NCBI GenBank assembly: GCA_004194705.1
Contig: SADC01001336.1
Location: 343,419 to 407,418 of the forward strand
Length of the DNA stretch: 64,000 nucleotides
DNA from: Ditylenchus dipsaci
Lineage: Eukaryota; Nematoda; Chromadorea; Rhabditida; Anguinidae
Direction: 5' to 3'
Shown: positions 45,001-55,559 of the stretch, piece after piece
How the letters are laid out: each line of letters begins with the position of its first letter
Position numbering within the stretch: the first letter of the stretch is position 1
Notes under the pieces: generated by a model
Seen by the model: only the letters and a program-made list of their open reading frames with translations
What the model was told of the DNA's origin: nothing
The model's database searches: none
Made by a program: the position numbers and the translations under genes

Positions 45001-47157
45001 TGGCTTCGCTAGGCATTACATTAATTGTAGTTAAAGTATATATTATTTCACGTAAATTCTTGGATGCTACTCGAAAATCTTTATTTACGTATCAGTTTTT
45101 TACCAAAAATATTTAGATTGTCACAACAAGCAGCAGCTGCTGCCTCCTCCTCTCCTACTCCACCACCAACTTCTATATCTAACACTTCTTCTTCTATGCC
45201 AATGAACAACAATGCTTTCTGCAACTTCAACCCACAAACCCACAACTTTTCAATGCCTTTTGCCAATCTTTTTCAACAACAACAGCACCACCACCAAATG
45301 AAACAGTCCATCAAGTCAATGACAGTCCGTGAAGGGCTCAAGAACCTGCAGAAACAAAAAGCCCACAACAACTTGGCAGGCCTCAACAATGGCTTCAACC
45401 TCACCAAAAGTGTGTCCAACAGCAACAAACGTAGTATGCAGTCCAGGCTGGTGAGCACAGAAACTCAAACTGAGCCAACCGACCACATAGCTAATGGTCA
45501 TATAAAAGAGGAAGATATAGAGTTGGAAGGAATTCGACCAAGTGTCTGCCTTGGGTCAGCCGGTTGCGCTACTTCTGTCCAAAATGTTTCCACAACGCCG
45601 TGTGGTTGCCGCATAATCAAAGGTAAATTTGAGGAAAATGAAAGACCATTACGGAATTGCCATTCTCAATTCTAACGAAATTGGATAGGGAAACAGGGTT
45701 AAAACTAGAGCCCACGGTTTACTCGATAAAATACTCCCTTTGTGCTGGCCCTTGGCAAATGACGTTTTAACAGGAGTTATTTTCCGAATACTTGATAATC
45801 GGCCGTTTCACCGAGAGTCGACTAGACGTCTTCTCTTTAGACGTCTTCTGAGTAACTTTTATATGCTTAAAACGATAAAAACGTTGTTTTCTGACAATTT
45901 TTCACATAAAAATATTTTTTTGGAAATTTTTTTTGACCAAAATTTGACTTTTTGCCTTGGGGACCAAGGTAAACCACCCGAAAAGGGTACTTGGAGACCC
46001 CAAGAAGATGGATTTGAACATAGTTTTGTTAACTCGGGCCTACTGCACAAAGAAACTCTGGTATGCTTACTGTTTTCATGCATCCAAAGTCACTTTCTAG
46101 TAATTTGTGTCTAAGGTATGTGGGTGTGCGCATCTCAACTCCAATCCTATCGTTTTCAGCATACAAAAGTCAAGAAGACGTCTTAACACTATTCTTAAAT
46201 GAGTAAAAACCCCGCCCTGAACTCAATAAGTACCGCAAAAAGTCATATTTTAGTCAAAAAAATTTTCTGAAAGTGTCGACCGGCACCTGTAAAGGCGCAT
46301 ACACAATGAGGAGGCCGTTTGCAGATGCTAAAACAGACTACTCACTAAGAATCCGCGATACAAACTCCTCCCTTTTTTTAATGTTTTCCCAAAACTATTC
46401 AGTTGGTGTGGTTTTTCTATTTTCCAGTTGTTTATATAGCTTCTGACATCATATAGTTGAGGTTTAGGGCTACCAAATGAGCTACTGATTGAGTAAATAT
46501 GGCTTTAAAAACAGATAAAATTTTAAGAATCCTCCCAAGAATCTTAACTCGAATTTGAGTGCGGATGCTTGGCGGATTCTTTCTTTTTAAACTCAATTTT
46601 TATAACAACATCAAACTTATTAATGGCTCATCTTGTAGCCCTGAATCTTAGCTATAAGATAGCGATAACAGAATAATTTTAAAAAAAATATAAAAAAAAG
46701 TTATGGCCATTTCCATGTGACAAATCGGATTTAGCATCCGCAAACAGACTCCTCATTGTGAATGCGCCTTAAACATATTTTAAGCATGTTTTGTTAGCTT
46801 AAACGTCATAAAAAGATTTTTTGGCATTTTTGATCTAAGCCTTATAGTGTACTCCTGCCGCTCGAAATTAAAATAAAGCCCCACCAAATTCCCTGTAACG
46901 AGTGGCACTTTCGCAGTCGGGGCCGGCCAAAATGGGACGGAATTTTTATAATCAAACATGTAATCTGTTTATGCAAAAACGAGCTGTGTCATAGTGTGCG
47001 TATTTAAAGGTCAAGCATAGCGGTGAATGCTATAAATTTACTATAAGTTTTTCATACTCAAAAACCAATTTTAGTGTGTTGCTGCAGCGAAGAAACTTGC
47101 ACCAAGAGAAGACCCTCTCTGGCTTCATCTTCCTCCCTGGCTAGTGTGGAGAAATAG
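35978..47157 (+). CDS. FLYWCH zinc-finger protein, nematode PEB-1/FLH-like
   Basis: Seven coding exons: 35978-36035, 36374-36499, 36557-36902, 42749-43147, 44142-44461, 45117-45622, 47075-47157. Residues about 18-90 form a FLYWCH finger: LIFEGYRYN, KTWRCVCA, WCKGRAE, HNHPAEH. A conserved-looking helical block follows (ELEYFKSQLILAAIASPN, GVSFGSRESLKKSLTVARKS). The rest is low complexity (Ala8, Gln/His, Ser/Asn), then a Cys-rich tail made across the last junction (TTPCGC + VCCCSEETC). FLYWCH proteins bind DNA; a nuclear transcription factor is inferred. All junction phases agree, but exon 3 has two extra bases (AG in GGAGAG at 36600-36605), a frameshift giving a stop at about 36661. Allowing for it, the protein is 611 residues. 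It could be a pseudogenising slip or a sequence error. Confidence 0.75.
36374..36499 (+). CDS. FLYWCH gene exon 2 (core of the zinc finger)
   Basis: Acceptor ATTTTAG, donor GTAAAT. It is 126 nt, phase 1 in and out. Holds FEGYRYN and WRC. Confidence 0.85.
36557..36902 (+). CDS. FLYWCH gene exon 3 (HNH end of the finger; carries the 2-nt slip)
   Basis: Acceptor ATATACAG after a 57-nt intron, donor GTAAGT. It reads GRAETWDNDSHGISKE in one frame, then HNHPAEHEVAELEYFKSQ two bases out of step; the slip falls in GGAGAG. Ends in phase 0 in the downstream frame. Confidence 0.8.
37033..37185. mobile_element. pogo-type TIR element in intron 3 (153 bp)
   Basis: Ends CAGTCGACTCTCGATATGAC and GTTATATCGAGAGTTTACTG, TA on both sides. 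Confidence 0.75.
37310..37445. repeat. Subterminal tandem repeats of the Helitron
   Basis: About four units of roughly 33 bp, TTTTCCGCTGATATTTCCGT plus a variable A/T-rich half. They produce the opposed repetitive ORFs here, which are not genes. Confidence 0.7.
38650..40560. repeat. Three tandem, diverged copies of a roughly 0.8-kb unit in the Helitron
   Basis: Copies near 39350 and 40165 share ACTTTATTGACAAACAAA, CAGACAATGATATTACTGTG, AACAGGAAAGCTTGCT and CCATGAGAGATGTTCA in the same order. A more diverged copy begins near 38650 (TTATTGACGAAGACATACAT, GATTCTTGAGCATTCAGAGA). Confidence 0.7.
41256..41700. other. Intronic sequence, no feature
   Basis: Part of FLYWCH intron 3; AT-rich with a GGCTGACCTACCCTGCGCCT phrase also seen near 3900. 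Confidence 0.4.
41701..42016. mobile_element. CCGTA-type TIR element in intron 3 (316 bp)
   Basis: Ends CCGTATTTCCTCTAATTAGC and GCTAATTAGAGGAAATACGG, a perfect 20-bp match, TA on both sides. Arms repeat GGCCGGCTTATT units; the centre repeats CTTTGTTATTAACAAAG. Confidence 0.85.
42749..43147 (+). CDS. FLYWCH gene exon 4
   Basis: Acceptor TGTTTCAG, donor GTAAAG; 133 whole codons, phase 0. Starts FPTDLKMFEGNGTMLSLLSL, has an Ala8 run and Ser/Asn-rich stretches. Reading past the donor gives a stop after VKACC, a possible short isoform. Confidence 0.75.
43148..44141 (+). other. FLYWCH intron 4, with a possible alternative exon
   Basis: Mostly AT-rich. 43784-43995 is less AT-rich with Ser/Asn/Thr-rich reading (TVNYPSNTNELTVGSNNRTV) like the neighbouring exons, and follows a TTTCCAG acceptor, but frame changes prevent a firm call. 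Confidence 0.3.
44142..44461 (+). CDS. FLYWCH gene exon 5
   Basis: Acceptor AATTTAG, donor GTAAGT, phase 0 in and 2 out. Starts IDVVGSPPPAKMARVDGE and ends LQKKTARINNIFNK. Ser/Ala/Asn-rich between. Confidence 0.75.
45117..45622 (+). CDS. FLYWCH gene exon 6
   Basis: Acceptor ATATTTAG completes the split Lys; donor GTAAAT, phase 1 out. Contains Ala5, Gln4/His3, the basic SMTVREGLKNLQKQKAHNN, STETQTE, and TTPCGCRIIK at the end. Confidence 0.8.
45830..46188. mobile_element. Internally deleted fold-back element in intron 6
   Basis: The left part matches the 13.26-kb element (TAGACGTCTTCTGAGTAA, ACGATAAAAACGTTGTTTTC). It keeps the CTCTGGTATGC..CATGCATCC hairpin and CATCTCAACTCC, then jumps to the inverse end (AAGACGTCTTAACAC). 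The right half is largely lost. Confidence 0.65.
47075..47157 (+). CDS. FLYWCH gene exon 7 (terminal, Cys-rich)
   Basis: Acceptor CAATTTTAG entered in phase 1 gives VCCCSEETCTKRRPSLASSS and a short tail ending in TAG. It continues the Cys pattern of exon 6, which supports the join. A possible AATAAA lies at 47835-47840. Confidence 0.7.
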
Positions 47158-47159
47158 AA

Positions 47160-49310
47160 AGCATCAAAACAATCATCATATGCCTTTTAGTCCAATAAGT
47201 GTGATTTTACCTACAATCCAGTCATTTTGCCTTACCGTCAAATAGATTAATTTAAATTCAACTTATTTTTTATTATTTTCTGCTGCCTTTCTAAAAATAC
47301 TCTCCGAATTTCTGTTTTTTCTCATGGTAAAACCAACCACTTCATGCAGTGTTGAAGTAACTGAGTCAAGAACTATTAGATCATTACATAATGCCTTTAT
47401 GACTTTTCTTAACTGTTTGCCTTGCATTGTCTGTCTATGGCTAATTGTACGTTTGGGTTTGTGCTGGTAAACTACTATAGAAACGAAAAAATATACAACA
47501 TGATTTTTCTCACAGAAAGCACTGCCCATTGCAAGATGTGATACGAGCTCATGAACCAATTATTTATTGATGGGTTTTACCGCTGAAAAAACCCCCAATC
47601 AAGATTTATTTATTCTTTAAACTATTTGTCCATTCTATTTGGTATTTAGGCTAAAGCTTAAATTTTGGCATGCTGTGAAATTTATTGTAGCCGACACATG
47701 GAAAAGATTTGGAGTGAAAAATATCAGATGAAAGGCCAAGTATACTTTTTCCATACAAATTTAAATGCATGCAAAGCCTCCTACTAAATTAATTAAAAGC
47801 CTTGCTTCAAAACCATGTGATTTTCTTTCTCTTCAATAAAATAATTGTAATACAATCATATATACATATTTTAATTTAATTTGTGCCTTACACCAGTTAA
47901 AAATCTTCTTTGAACACTAATTTCGACCAATCGAAACTTTATTGTGATACTTTTTGAGATTTGTATAAAGATACCACCTCCGGGATTTCGGGATTTCACT
48001 TTCTAACGTATTTTTAAGCCAATTTTAACAGACATTGATAGCTGAAAGTTTTACAACCCACAGCTACTTTTTATTTTACTATCTATTGCACTCTTAACTT
48101 TCTTAATTTTGTTTGAAAAGTTTGAACCTGCGATCAGAAGCGTATCCAGAAAAAATTTGGGGTTAAAGCCCCCAAAAGATCATTTTACATACACCTTTTT
48201 CGACTTTCATGGTGTTTTTATAAGGAAATAAAAAATTTAAGCGGGGCTAAAGCCCAGTTAGACAACGAACCCCAACCCCTTGTTGTATTATTTTCAGCTA
48301 TCAATGTCTAGTTAAAGTGGGTAAAAATGCTTTTAAGGAAAAATCCCAAAGTCCCGGAGGTGATCTCTAATTCGTGTGTGTGTCTTTCATTTCCACCCAA
48401 TTGCTGCTATGTAAGTCTCACCTAAACGTCTCTTTCCTGCATTTGGTAACCTTTAGAAAAAAGAAAAATTTTACAAATTGTAAAATCACAATTGTTAGCA
48501 TAATAACTAATATTTTATGTAAAATTTTGATGATTCCACCTATATTTAACTCTTAGTTCATTCTTTTTGGATTGTTTGGAAAAACATTACAATTTCTGGT
48601 TTTATTACTTATAAAAAATTTCTTTAATGAAAAATTGGATCTTGCAGCAGAAATTAGGCTTAAAGCAGCGCTCGGAAATCAAAATTTTCAAATAAAAGAC
48701 AATTGGTCAAAAAGTGCCAAAAAAAAATATTTGGTCAATTTATCCAGTGCTTATTGATTTCTGAGCAACAAAATAAAGATTTTGACCTAAATCTCAACAA
48801 CTCTAAAAATTTCGGATCTCAAATAAAAGACATATCTTTAACTAAAAGGCGTTTCCGAGCCCTGGCTTAATTGATTTAAAAAGGTTCAATGTCCTACTAT
48901 AAGATTAAGAGATTAATAATATGAGATTAATATGAGATTAATAATTTAAAAATTCTTGAATTGACAATGCAAAATGATAAAATTGTTATCTTCAGGCATA
49001 TATTCATAACCTTGAAGAGTGACTCTTCACAAAATCCAGAGTAGACAACTCACAAAAAGCGGAAAAGATTTTCCACAAAAATAATTTCTAAAACAGAAAA
49101 ACATTTCAAATAAAAATGCACATTTGACAACTCATCGTTTAATAAGCCATTTTTTCTTTTTAAATAATAGACATGTCATTATTTTTGCATAAATTTACAA
49201 TGCCGTTTCAATAGTTTAGTGCGAGGCTAGAGAAAGTAATTGCAGGCATTGAATTTTTTTAGAGACTTCTACAAAATTTTTAAGGCTTGAGTTCAGAATA
49301 CCCACACAGA
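47160..49310. other. Downstream of the FLYWCH gene; no gene seen
   Basis: AT-rich. The minus ORF at 47263-47559 (98 codons) is unsupported. 48690-48870 is the second copy of the 340-500 repeat. Confidence 0.45.
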
Positions 49311-49545
49311 GTGCTCAAATAAAGGAGATAACCTCATATTCGTGTTTCTCGACCCCGATATTCCTGAGAAAGCCGCGTGTTTTTTTTGATTCTGAATTTT
49401 TTTGAACCAGAGAAGAGTATACTGGCTTTTAAGTCAACATTTGAAAAATTTGAAATCGTTTTTTTGAAATCGCCTTTTGAATTTTCAAGGGAATAAGAGC
49501 TGTATAGAGACGGAAGGAAATAAAAGGGAATCACTTATCATGGCT
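49310..49545. repeat. Partial arm of the 15.5-kb fold-back family
   Basis: GGAGATAACCTCATATTCGT, TTTCTCGACCCCGATAT, and AGAGCTGTATAGAGACGGAA follow the left-arm order of 15543-15780. Confidence 0.6.
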
Positions 49546-49632
49546 TGTTCACGTTGTTCGAGTTAGAGTAAGAGTTAGAGTTAAAATTCGGGTTTTTGGC
49601 CACGTGAAGACCTGTGATCCGAACTCCAACTA

Positions 49633-50584
49633 TTAGGTTGTAACATAAGTTCCCAGCGTTTTTATTTGACGGTATCTCCTGACACGAATGATTGCTGCCT
49701 TGTGCCATGTTATTTACCAAAATGAAGCCCTGTATTTGCTCTTTCATACGCGCTATAATTTACCCTTGTGTGCTTTAATTTTTAATCAGTTATAGGCAAT
49801 TGAAATGGATTGTCAAGTTGACGAAAAATCACATTTTCGACACCTTCTTCTTTTTGCTTTCAATCGAGGCCAAAAAGCTGCACAAGCTGCGCGGGACATT
49901 TGCGCTGTGTACGGAGAGGCTGCTTTTGGCGAAAGCACTGCCCGTGAATGGTTTGCCAAATTCAAAAAGGCATCTTTGACCTTGAAGACGCTTCCCGCTC
50001 CGGCCGTCCAGTCGAGTTTGATGAGGACCGTCTGGAGTCTCTTTTGAAGGAGGATGGCCGTCAAACAACTCGGGAATTGGCTGAGAAGATGGACAGCAAT
50101 GCAATGACCATTTCCCGTCACCTTGCGGCTATGGGAAAGTGCAAAGCTTGGAGCTTGGGTCCCCCACGAGCTTACGGAAAAGCAAAAGGAAAAGAGACTT
50201 ACTGCCGCTGCTCAGCACCTTGCTCGTCACCAAGGAACACATGGCCACAAGCAGCGATTTTTGTACCGAATTGTAACTGGAGACGAAAAATGGTGTCTTT
50301 ATGTAAACATGAAGCAAAAAAAAGCCTTTCCAATGATTTGCGCGGAGTTACGTTTGAAAATAATGAGGAACTCGAAGATTGGCTTCAAGATTGGTTCGAC
50401 TCTCGACCTGGTGACTTTTGGCGGAAGGGAATCGACAAATTGCCGGAAAAATGGAAGGAAGTGGTAAATAACGATGGAGACTACATTACTGAATGATATG
50501 CAACTGTTGATGTATGTTTCTTTTATGAAACACCAATAAAATTTGAAATTCCAAAAAACGCTGGGAACTTATGTTACAACCTAA
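49633..50584 (+). mobile_element. mariner element with intact TIRs, internally deleted (952 bp)
   Basis: The TIRs TTAGGTTGTAACATAAGTTC and its inverse GAACTTATGTTACAACCTAA are identical over about 28 bp, with TA on both sides. Mariner elements are usually near 1.3 kb, so some 350 bp is missing from the second half of the transposase. Confidence 0.92.
49805..50496 (+). pseudogene. mariner transposase, frameshifted and deleted
   Basis: Begins HFRHLLLFAFNRGQKAAQAA, CAVYGEAAFGESTAREWFAK (first helix-turn-helix). It continues in another frame with FDLEDASRSGRPVEFDEDRL and TTRELAEKMDSNAMTISRHL, then a third frame with RFLYRIVTGDEKWCLYVN, which holds the first catalytic Asp (TGDEKW). The block around the second Asp (HDNARPH) is absent; the end (DWFDSRPGDFWRKGIDKLPE) is intact, with stop TGA at 50494. 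At least two frameshifts and one deletion make it non-functional, though the TIRs could be moved by a transposase in trans. Confidence 0.92.
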
Positions 50585-50599
50585 TATAACTCGAACTCT

Positions 50600-51160
50600 A
50601 GCACTAACTCGAGGATGTTCATGTAGCTCGAGTTCTAGTCCAAGTTCGAAGTCGAATTTGAAAGTATTCATGTATAAAACTTGGACTGCCTTGCAGTAAA
50701 TTCCCTAAAAAGTACTTTTAGTAACCTTTGACTGCTTTGTAGTAAGATTCTGAGCTATCTGAGCTATACACATAAGTATTTTCAAGTTCGACCTAGAACT
50801 TTAACTCGAAGTACGTGAAAGTAGTTAGTATTTGACATGTGTGAATCTCTACTTTTGTGTACACATTTGGGGTCACAATTAAAAACTTTTTTTATTCAAA
50901 ATGAAATCTCATTCGGAAGCTCTTTCGACAGCAAAGAACCTTTATACACTAAATTTGTTGTTTGCTGGAAATAAAATTGAAATTTTGACATTTTGAGTTG
51001 AAATTTGCAATTCAGCAACCTATTGTCATCTTTTTTTATAAATTTGCTTTATTTACATTTCATTGCCATCAATAACTAACTAAAGTTATTCAAATTTGAA
51101 AGGTGGAAATGCGATCGACACTTTTTTTCACCGCTCATTGACTTTTATGTGCATCTATAA
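50600..51160. other. Non-coding stretch, no gene seen
   Basis: AT-rich with loose GTTCGAG/CTCGAACT words around 50590-50660. No gene. Confidence 0.4.
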
Positions 51161-51166
51161 AGCTAC

Positions 51167-51225
51167 GTTCACATACTGCGACTCCGCCTCCGACTCCGCC
51201 TCCGACTACTCGGGAGTATGTGAAC
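51167..51225. repeat. GTTCACATACTG hairpin
   Basis: GTTCACATACT and AGTATGTGAAC enclose CGACTCCGCCTCCGACTCCG. The same ends occur at 52971-53096. Confidence 0.7.
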
Positions 51226-51349
51226 TTTCAGTTTTTTTATTTGAAATATGAAAAAGGGGCAATAAATAATTAAAAGTGGCAAGAATTGAGACTTTGGGGG
51301 CAACAGCTACGGCAAATTTACAACTATCAATAGATACAAACATATTTTT

Positions 51350-52332
51350 CTATTGTTTTATTTCTTTCCAAATAGGCACTGTATCTTTCAAAGCATTAAA
51401 AGTTGTAGCAATAGATTCATCTAGATATTCGTTGGCTTTTTCTACAGAGAATGAGGCAATATTCAAGCCTTTGAATGGGTATTCAGAGTTTAGAAGATTG
51501 AGGGAATAGTCATCATTACTAGGGTAGTCTTCAAAATATTCGGTCACTATTTTGTCTATTAGGTCTTAAAATTAAATATAATAATGTCTTATATGAAATT
51601 TCTACAAAATTTACTCTTCGAGTATACCATTCCCTGAAAATACGTCTTATTGTATTTTTATATTGAATATTTTATGCCATTCCATTTTCGAATTTTATCT
51701 GCCGGTGCGCGTTCCAATAGTTTGACAAAGCCAATCTCTTTGAAGTCGGCAAACAACTTGCATTTTGAATGTACTGCCATCCGATTTGACCACTCTTGAC
51801 TCCCATCTTGAGCATTATTCGCATTATCCCCAGAGATACCGCAATAGATGATCGAAAATTTAGCTTTCCTTGCAGTGGACCTGGCAATTATTAAGTAAGC
51901 AGTCCCATGTGATTCTCCCTAAAATGAAAAGTTTTTTGTTGTGTTTTGTAATAGGTCTTGCCTTAATTACATTGCTGAATCTCCGAATGTTGTTAGGTGA
52001 TGAATTTAACGCTATTTGAGCTCGCGGATGCCATGGGTTTTTTCCATATTCAGGCATAAATTTCGCCATTACCCTTGAGGATTATATATTTTAAAAAGCG
52101 AATCTACTGAAAAATACCACTGGATTAGAGGTAAACTTCTCTGGCTTTTTACTTGATCGAGTGGATAACCAACACAACCTGCTCTGTGCTCAACACCATC
52201 TAATACCGGTTCATTCTGATCGTTGAAAGACAAAGAAGGAAGCGAAAACTCATAAAAGTTGGAGCTTCGGCGTGAAAAAACTCTGCAATTATTGCAAGCC
52301 GAGCAATAGTAAGTCTTGCCTGCACTCGATTT
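51350..52332 (-). CDS. Spliced minus-strand locus, unrecognised, with a Cys-rich start
   Basis: Four open pieces: 52332-52153 (60 codons: GKTYYCSACNNCRVFSRRSS, DGVEHRAGCVGYPLDQ), 52069-51971 (PEYGKNPWHPRAQIALNS), 51918-51658 (GTAYLIIARSTARKAKFSII, EIGFVKLLERAPADKIRKW) and about 51570-51350 (DKIVTEYFEDYPSNDDYS, ending TAG). Introns are about 50 nt with good acceptors (TTTTCAG, ATTTTAG, TTTTAAG). The second and third pieces join in phase 0; the first-second join is uncertain. The Cys/His layout of the first piece recalls transposon zinc fingers. Function unknown; it may be a transposon gene or a small host gene. Confidence 0.4.
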
Positions 52333-52533
52333 CTGAAAATCATTTTATTAGTTTCCGGAAACAATTCCTGGAAATCACTATGTCGACGTTTCGGGTGTAG
52401 ATTTTAGTAGATTAAGATTGAATTTTTTAAATTACTCGAATAAATACTTCAGAGTTTAATAAAAAATAGCGGAAAAATAATCAAATTTAAATGATCATAA
52501 GTAATTAGAAAAAGAACTGTACCTTCGTATATA

Positions 52534-52757
52534 CAGGGTGTCCCACAAAAACTGGTGCAATTTTTGAATTTTCGTTCAATTTTTTATAATTCTTTTTGTC
52601 GTATTTCTTGTCATTTCCGTATGTGTTTCAGAATGTTCCAATGTTTCCTATCTTTCAACATCGTCCAAGAGACGTTAAAACACGAAAAAGCCCAATCCGG
52701 CGGGGAGGGGAAACCTTGGACGAATTTTTTTTGCACCAGTTTTTGTGGGACACCCTG
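52534..52757. mobile_element. Tc1/mariner-type MITE with CAGGGTGTCCCAC ends (224 bp)
   Basis: Ends CAGGGTGTCCCACAAAAACT and AGTTTTTGTGGGACACCCTG, TA on both sides. Non-coding; the short opposed ORFs here are artefacts. Confidence 0.85.
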
Positions 52758-52970
52758 TACTCTCCAAAATCCGTCCAGAGTTTTGTCGATTGACCGCCTG
52801 GACAATTGACCGCCTGGGCCGTTTGAACCCCGTGGCTTTGTTTCAAACTGCGTTTGAACATGGATTAAAACGCAGTTATGAAACCGATCCTGATTTTAGT
52901 GTTCTATGTCGTACGCTTATCAAAGTTGTATGAAGTATGTGAACACCTCCGACTACGATTTCGTGCAACT

Positions 52971-53096
52971 GTTCACATACTGTGACTCCGATTCCGACGC
53001 CATTGTGAACACACTGCGACTCCGACTGCGTTTTCGGTCCTGTGTTCACAATGGAGTCGCAGTCAGAGTCGGCAGTCGGAGTAACAGTATGTGAAC
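52971..53096. repeat. Fold-back repeat with GTTCACATACTG ends
   Basis: GTTCACATACTGTGACTCCG and its inverse CGGAGTAACAGTATGTGAAC, with TTGTGAACACA/TGTGTTCACAA in the middle. Related to 51167-51225. Confidence 0.75.
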
Positions 53097-53099
53097 ACC

Positions 53100-53765
53100 A
53101 ATTTTTTTAATTTTTCAACTTTTCTTGACTTCCATATAAATTTTCTTTTTCATTTAATAGATATGTATAAAATTAATGCTATATATTAATGCTATAACAC
53201 CTTCGCGTTCGAGTTAGAATTCGGATTTTGAGTACATGAACAGCATAGAACTATGCTCTCAGAAACTGTCCAACTGCTGACTTCTTACAAACAATTGTTC
53301 ATTATAATGTTAACTATCTCATGGTTAGCTGTTCATTTTTAATGTTTGCTTTTTATAGTTAAATGCTGCTTTCAGTGTTAATTGTCTGATAGCTGGCAAG
53401 TCATGGCAGATGCTGTAGAAAGTGGGAAGGTATTGAAAAGAAAGGAGTAACAGTCTGTATGGTAAAGTGGCTCTTGCGCAATAGTGGCCCTATTGCGCAA
53501 GAGCATAAGGGGTAAGCAGCGGATGTGGACTTGGTTGGATCCGAAAATGTCAAGGTGAATATTGAATACCTTTGGTCTCTCTTTTCAAGACTATCTGCCA
53601 TTGAATGAAACATTTTTGTTTTCTATTTTTAGGCATCAGTCGCTGTTTTTCATGTCCAATATATAATTTTGGGCCTATTCTGGTTTGTAGGGGGACGTCA
53701 ATTTTCACACCTCTTGGAGAATCACACCTCTTACCCAAACTCTAACTCTAACAACGTGAACAAGC
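53100..53765. other. Non-coding stretch, no gene seen
   Basis: Contains a small palindrome TCTTGCGCAATAGTGGCCCTATTGCGCAAGA near 53466-53502. No gene. Confidence 0.4.
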
Positions 53766-53769
53766 CATC

Positions 53770-54360
53770 ACACAAGGCGCACTAACAAGAAGACGCTGAA
53801 AATAGTTTTTATTGCGGGCCCACCGCATGAAGAAACTCAGGTAAGCTTGTCTTTTTATGCATCCAGAGTCACTTTCGAGTGATTCGTGTATTAGGTATGT
53901 GTGCGCGCGCATCTCAATTTCAAGTCCCCTCCATGCATCCAGAGTTTCGAAGTCCTTTGTGGGCTTGGGGCTTAGGGACTTGAAGTTAAGATGCGCAGAC
54001 ACACATACCTTAGACATGATTCCGAGAAGCACTTTTGATCATAAAATGCAAATAGAGTCTCTTTTTGCATCAGCCCAGTTCAAAAACATGGTGAGACCGC
54101 CGAAAAATACAAACATATACTTTATTTTAATAATTTTGTCATTGAAGACGCCTCTTTTATTCCCTTCCCCTCCCTATACAGCCCTTATTCCCTTCGCATT
54201 TTAAAAATCGCCAATTTGAATTTTTCAAATTTTGACTAAAAACCATGAAATCCCCTGCGGGTCAAATTTTTTTCTTCAGAATCAAAAAGAAAAAACACGC
54301 CAGTTTCTCATGAAACCGGAGTCGAAATACACGAATATGAAGATGTAACCTCCATCCTAG
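53770..54360. repeat. Fold-back family copy (hairpin core plus right arm)
   Basis: Order: GCACTAACAAGAAGA, ATGCATCCAGAGTCACTTTC, CATCTCAATTTCAAGTCCCC and its inverse, ATTCCGAGAAGCACTTTTGA, then the TATACAGCCCTTATTCCC arm and GGAGTCGAAATACACGAATA. Confidence 0.65.
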
Positions 54361-54399
54361 CACTCCGCATGAAGAGAATTAGTACAGTTGAGCTTCCAG

Positions 54400-54830
54400 T
54401 CAGTGCTGTTAAGGCGCCGGCACTGCTCCGGCAAAAAACATACTACTGTTAATAATGTTGAGTTTTTTGTCTCAATGAATACTACTGTTTCTTTGCATCC
54501 TGATGCAGAATATCTTTTCTGTGATCCAGCCTTCCAAAAAATTCTCATTAATGCAACTGAAGCTGTTTACAACTCCACAACCTATACTTACCACGTGAAT
54601 TGTGCTGCTTTGCATAGTGATCAAGTGACCATAAAACAGCGCCGGACCGGCGCTCGGCGCGGGGCCAATGAAAAATTTTGGTCGGCGCCGGCGCTAAAAA
54701 TTTCGTCCCGGCACTGGCTCCGGCGCTGTTTTTTAAACAGCTACGGCCCCGGCGCTGTTTTCGAAATTCAACGGCCTAATATTGAAAAAACTAATAATTC
54801 TGACGCTACTATGATATATCCCGCCAACTC
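54400..54830. other. GC-rich GGCGCCGG repeat around an unsupported ORF
   Basis: A 164-codon + ORF (54388-54882) includes GCGCCGGCACTGCTCC and GGACCGGCGCTCGGCGCG repeat sequence, so most of it is not protein. The central part (SLHPDAEYLFCDPAFQKI) has no family match known to me. A related GC-rich segment lies at 56330-56430. Confidence 0.35.
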
Positions 54831-55010
54831 TCAAGCCCCCTTCAGGGGCGCAGGGGCTTGGGGCTTGGGGGCTTGGAGTTGAGATGCGCACACCCACATA
54901 CCTTAGACACAAATCACTCGAAAGTGACTCTGGATGCATGAAAAAAACATGCATACCAGAGTTATTTATGCGGTAGGCCCCAGTATTCAAAACTATGTTC
55001 AACATCTTTG
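54828..55010. repeat. Fold-back family half copy
   Basis: CAAGCCCCCTTCAGGGGCGC stem, GAGATGCGCACACCCACATA, ACTCTGGATGCATG hairpin, then GCGGTAGGCCCCAGTATTCA. Close to 61560-61760. Confidence 0.7.
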
Positions 55011-55135
55011 ATTATTCGGCGAAAAGGTCTCCGCCCTTGTCCGGCCTGAGGCTACGAGCCAGATGCTCAGCAATTCAAAAGTTAACCGACAACCCTCGAA
55101 ATCCACTCGGCTGATCGGTCCGATCATTTCGAGTA

Positions 55136-55559
55136 CAGTCAAACCTCTCTACTATGGCACCCCAAAAGTTCGTTCCCGCCTTGGGTCCGACACTTTTTTT
55201 ACCTCGATTTTTGAAGGCTTTTTCCATTTCTGTTTCGACAGTCTGCTCCCAAATATCGTAAGGATTCCGATTTTGCCGATCGTTTTTCAGAATTATAAAG
55301 AAAATTCTTCTAAAAAAGCAAAAACTCAGTTTAAAACAGAAATTTTTAAATTTTCCTGTTTTAAACCGAGTTTTTGCTTTTTTAGAAGAATTTTTTTATA
55401 ATTCTGAAAAATGATCGGCAAAATCGGAATCCTTACGATATTTGGGACCAGACTGTCAAAACAGAATGGATAAAAGACTTTGAAAATTCGGTTAAAAAAA
55501 GTGTCGGACCCAAGGCGGGAACGAACTTTTGGGGGTGCCATAGTAGAGAGGTTTGACTG
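55136..55559. mobile_element. pogo-type fold-back element (424 bp)
   Basis: Arms of about 200 bp begin CAGTCAAACCTCTCTACTAT and mirror almost perfectly to ATAGTAGAGAGGTTTGACTG, TA on both sides. The small loop is near 55345. No ORF of meaning. Confidence 0.88.

Noticed and set aside
45081..45501. Minus-strand ORFs over exon 6
   Set aside because: Shadows of the FLYWCH exon; no motif, and the plus frame has matching splice phases at both ends.
54388..54882. 164-codon gene with Asn-x-Thr sites
   Set aside because: More than half is GGCGCCGG repeat and fold-back sequence; the start has no promoter or splice context.
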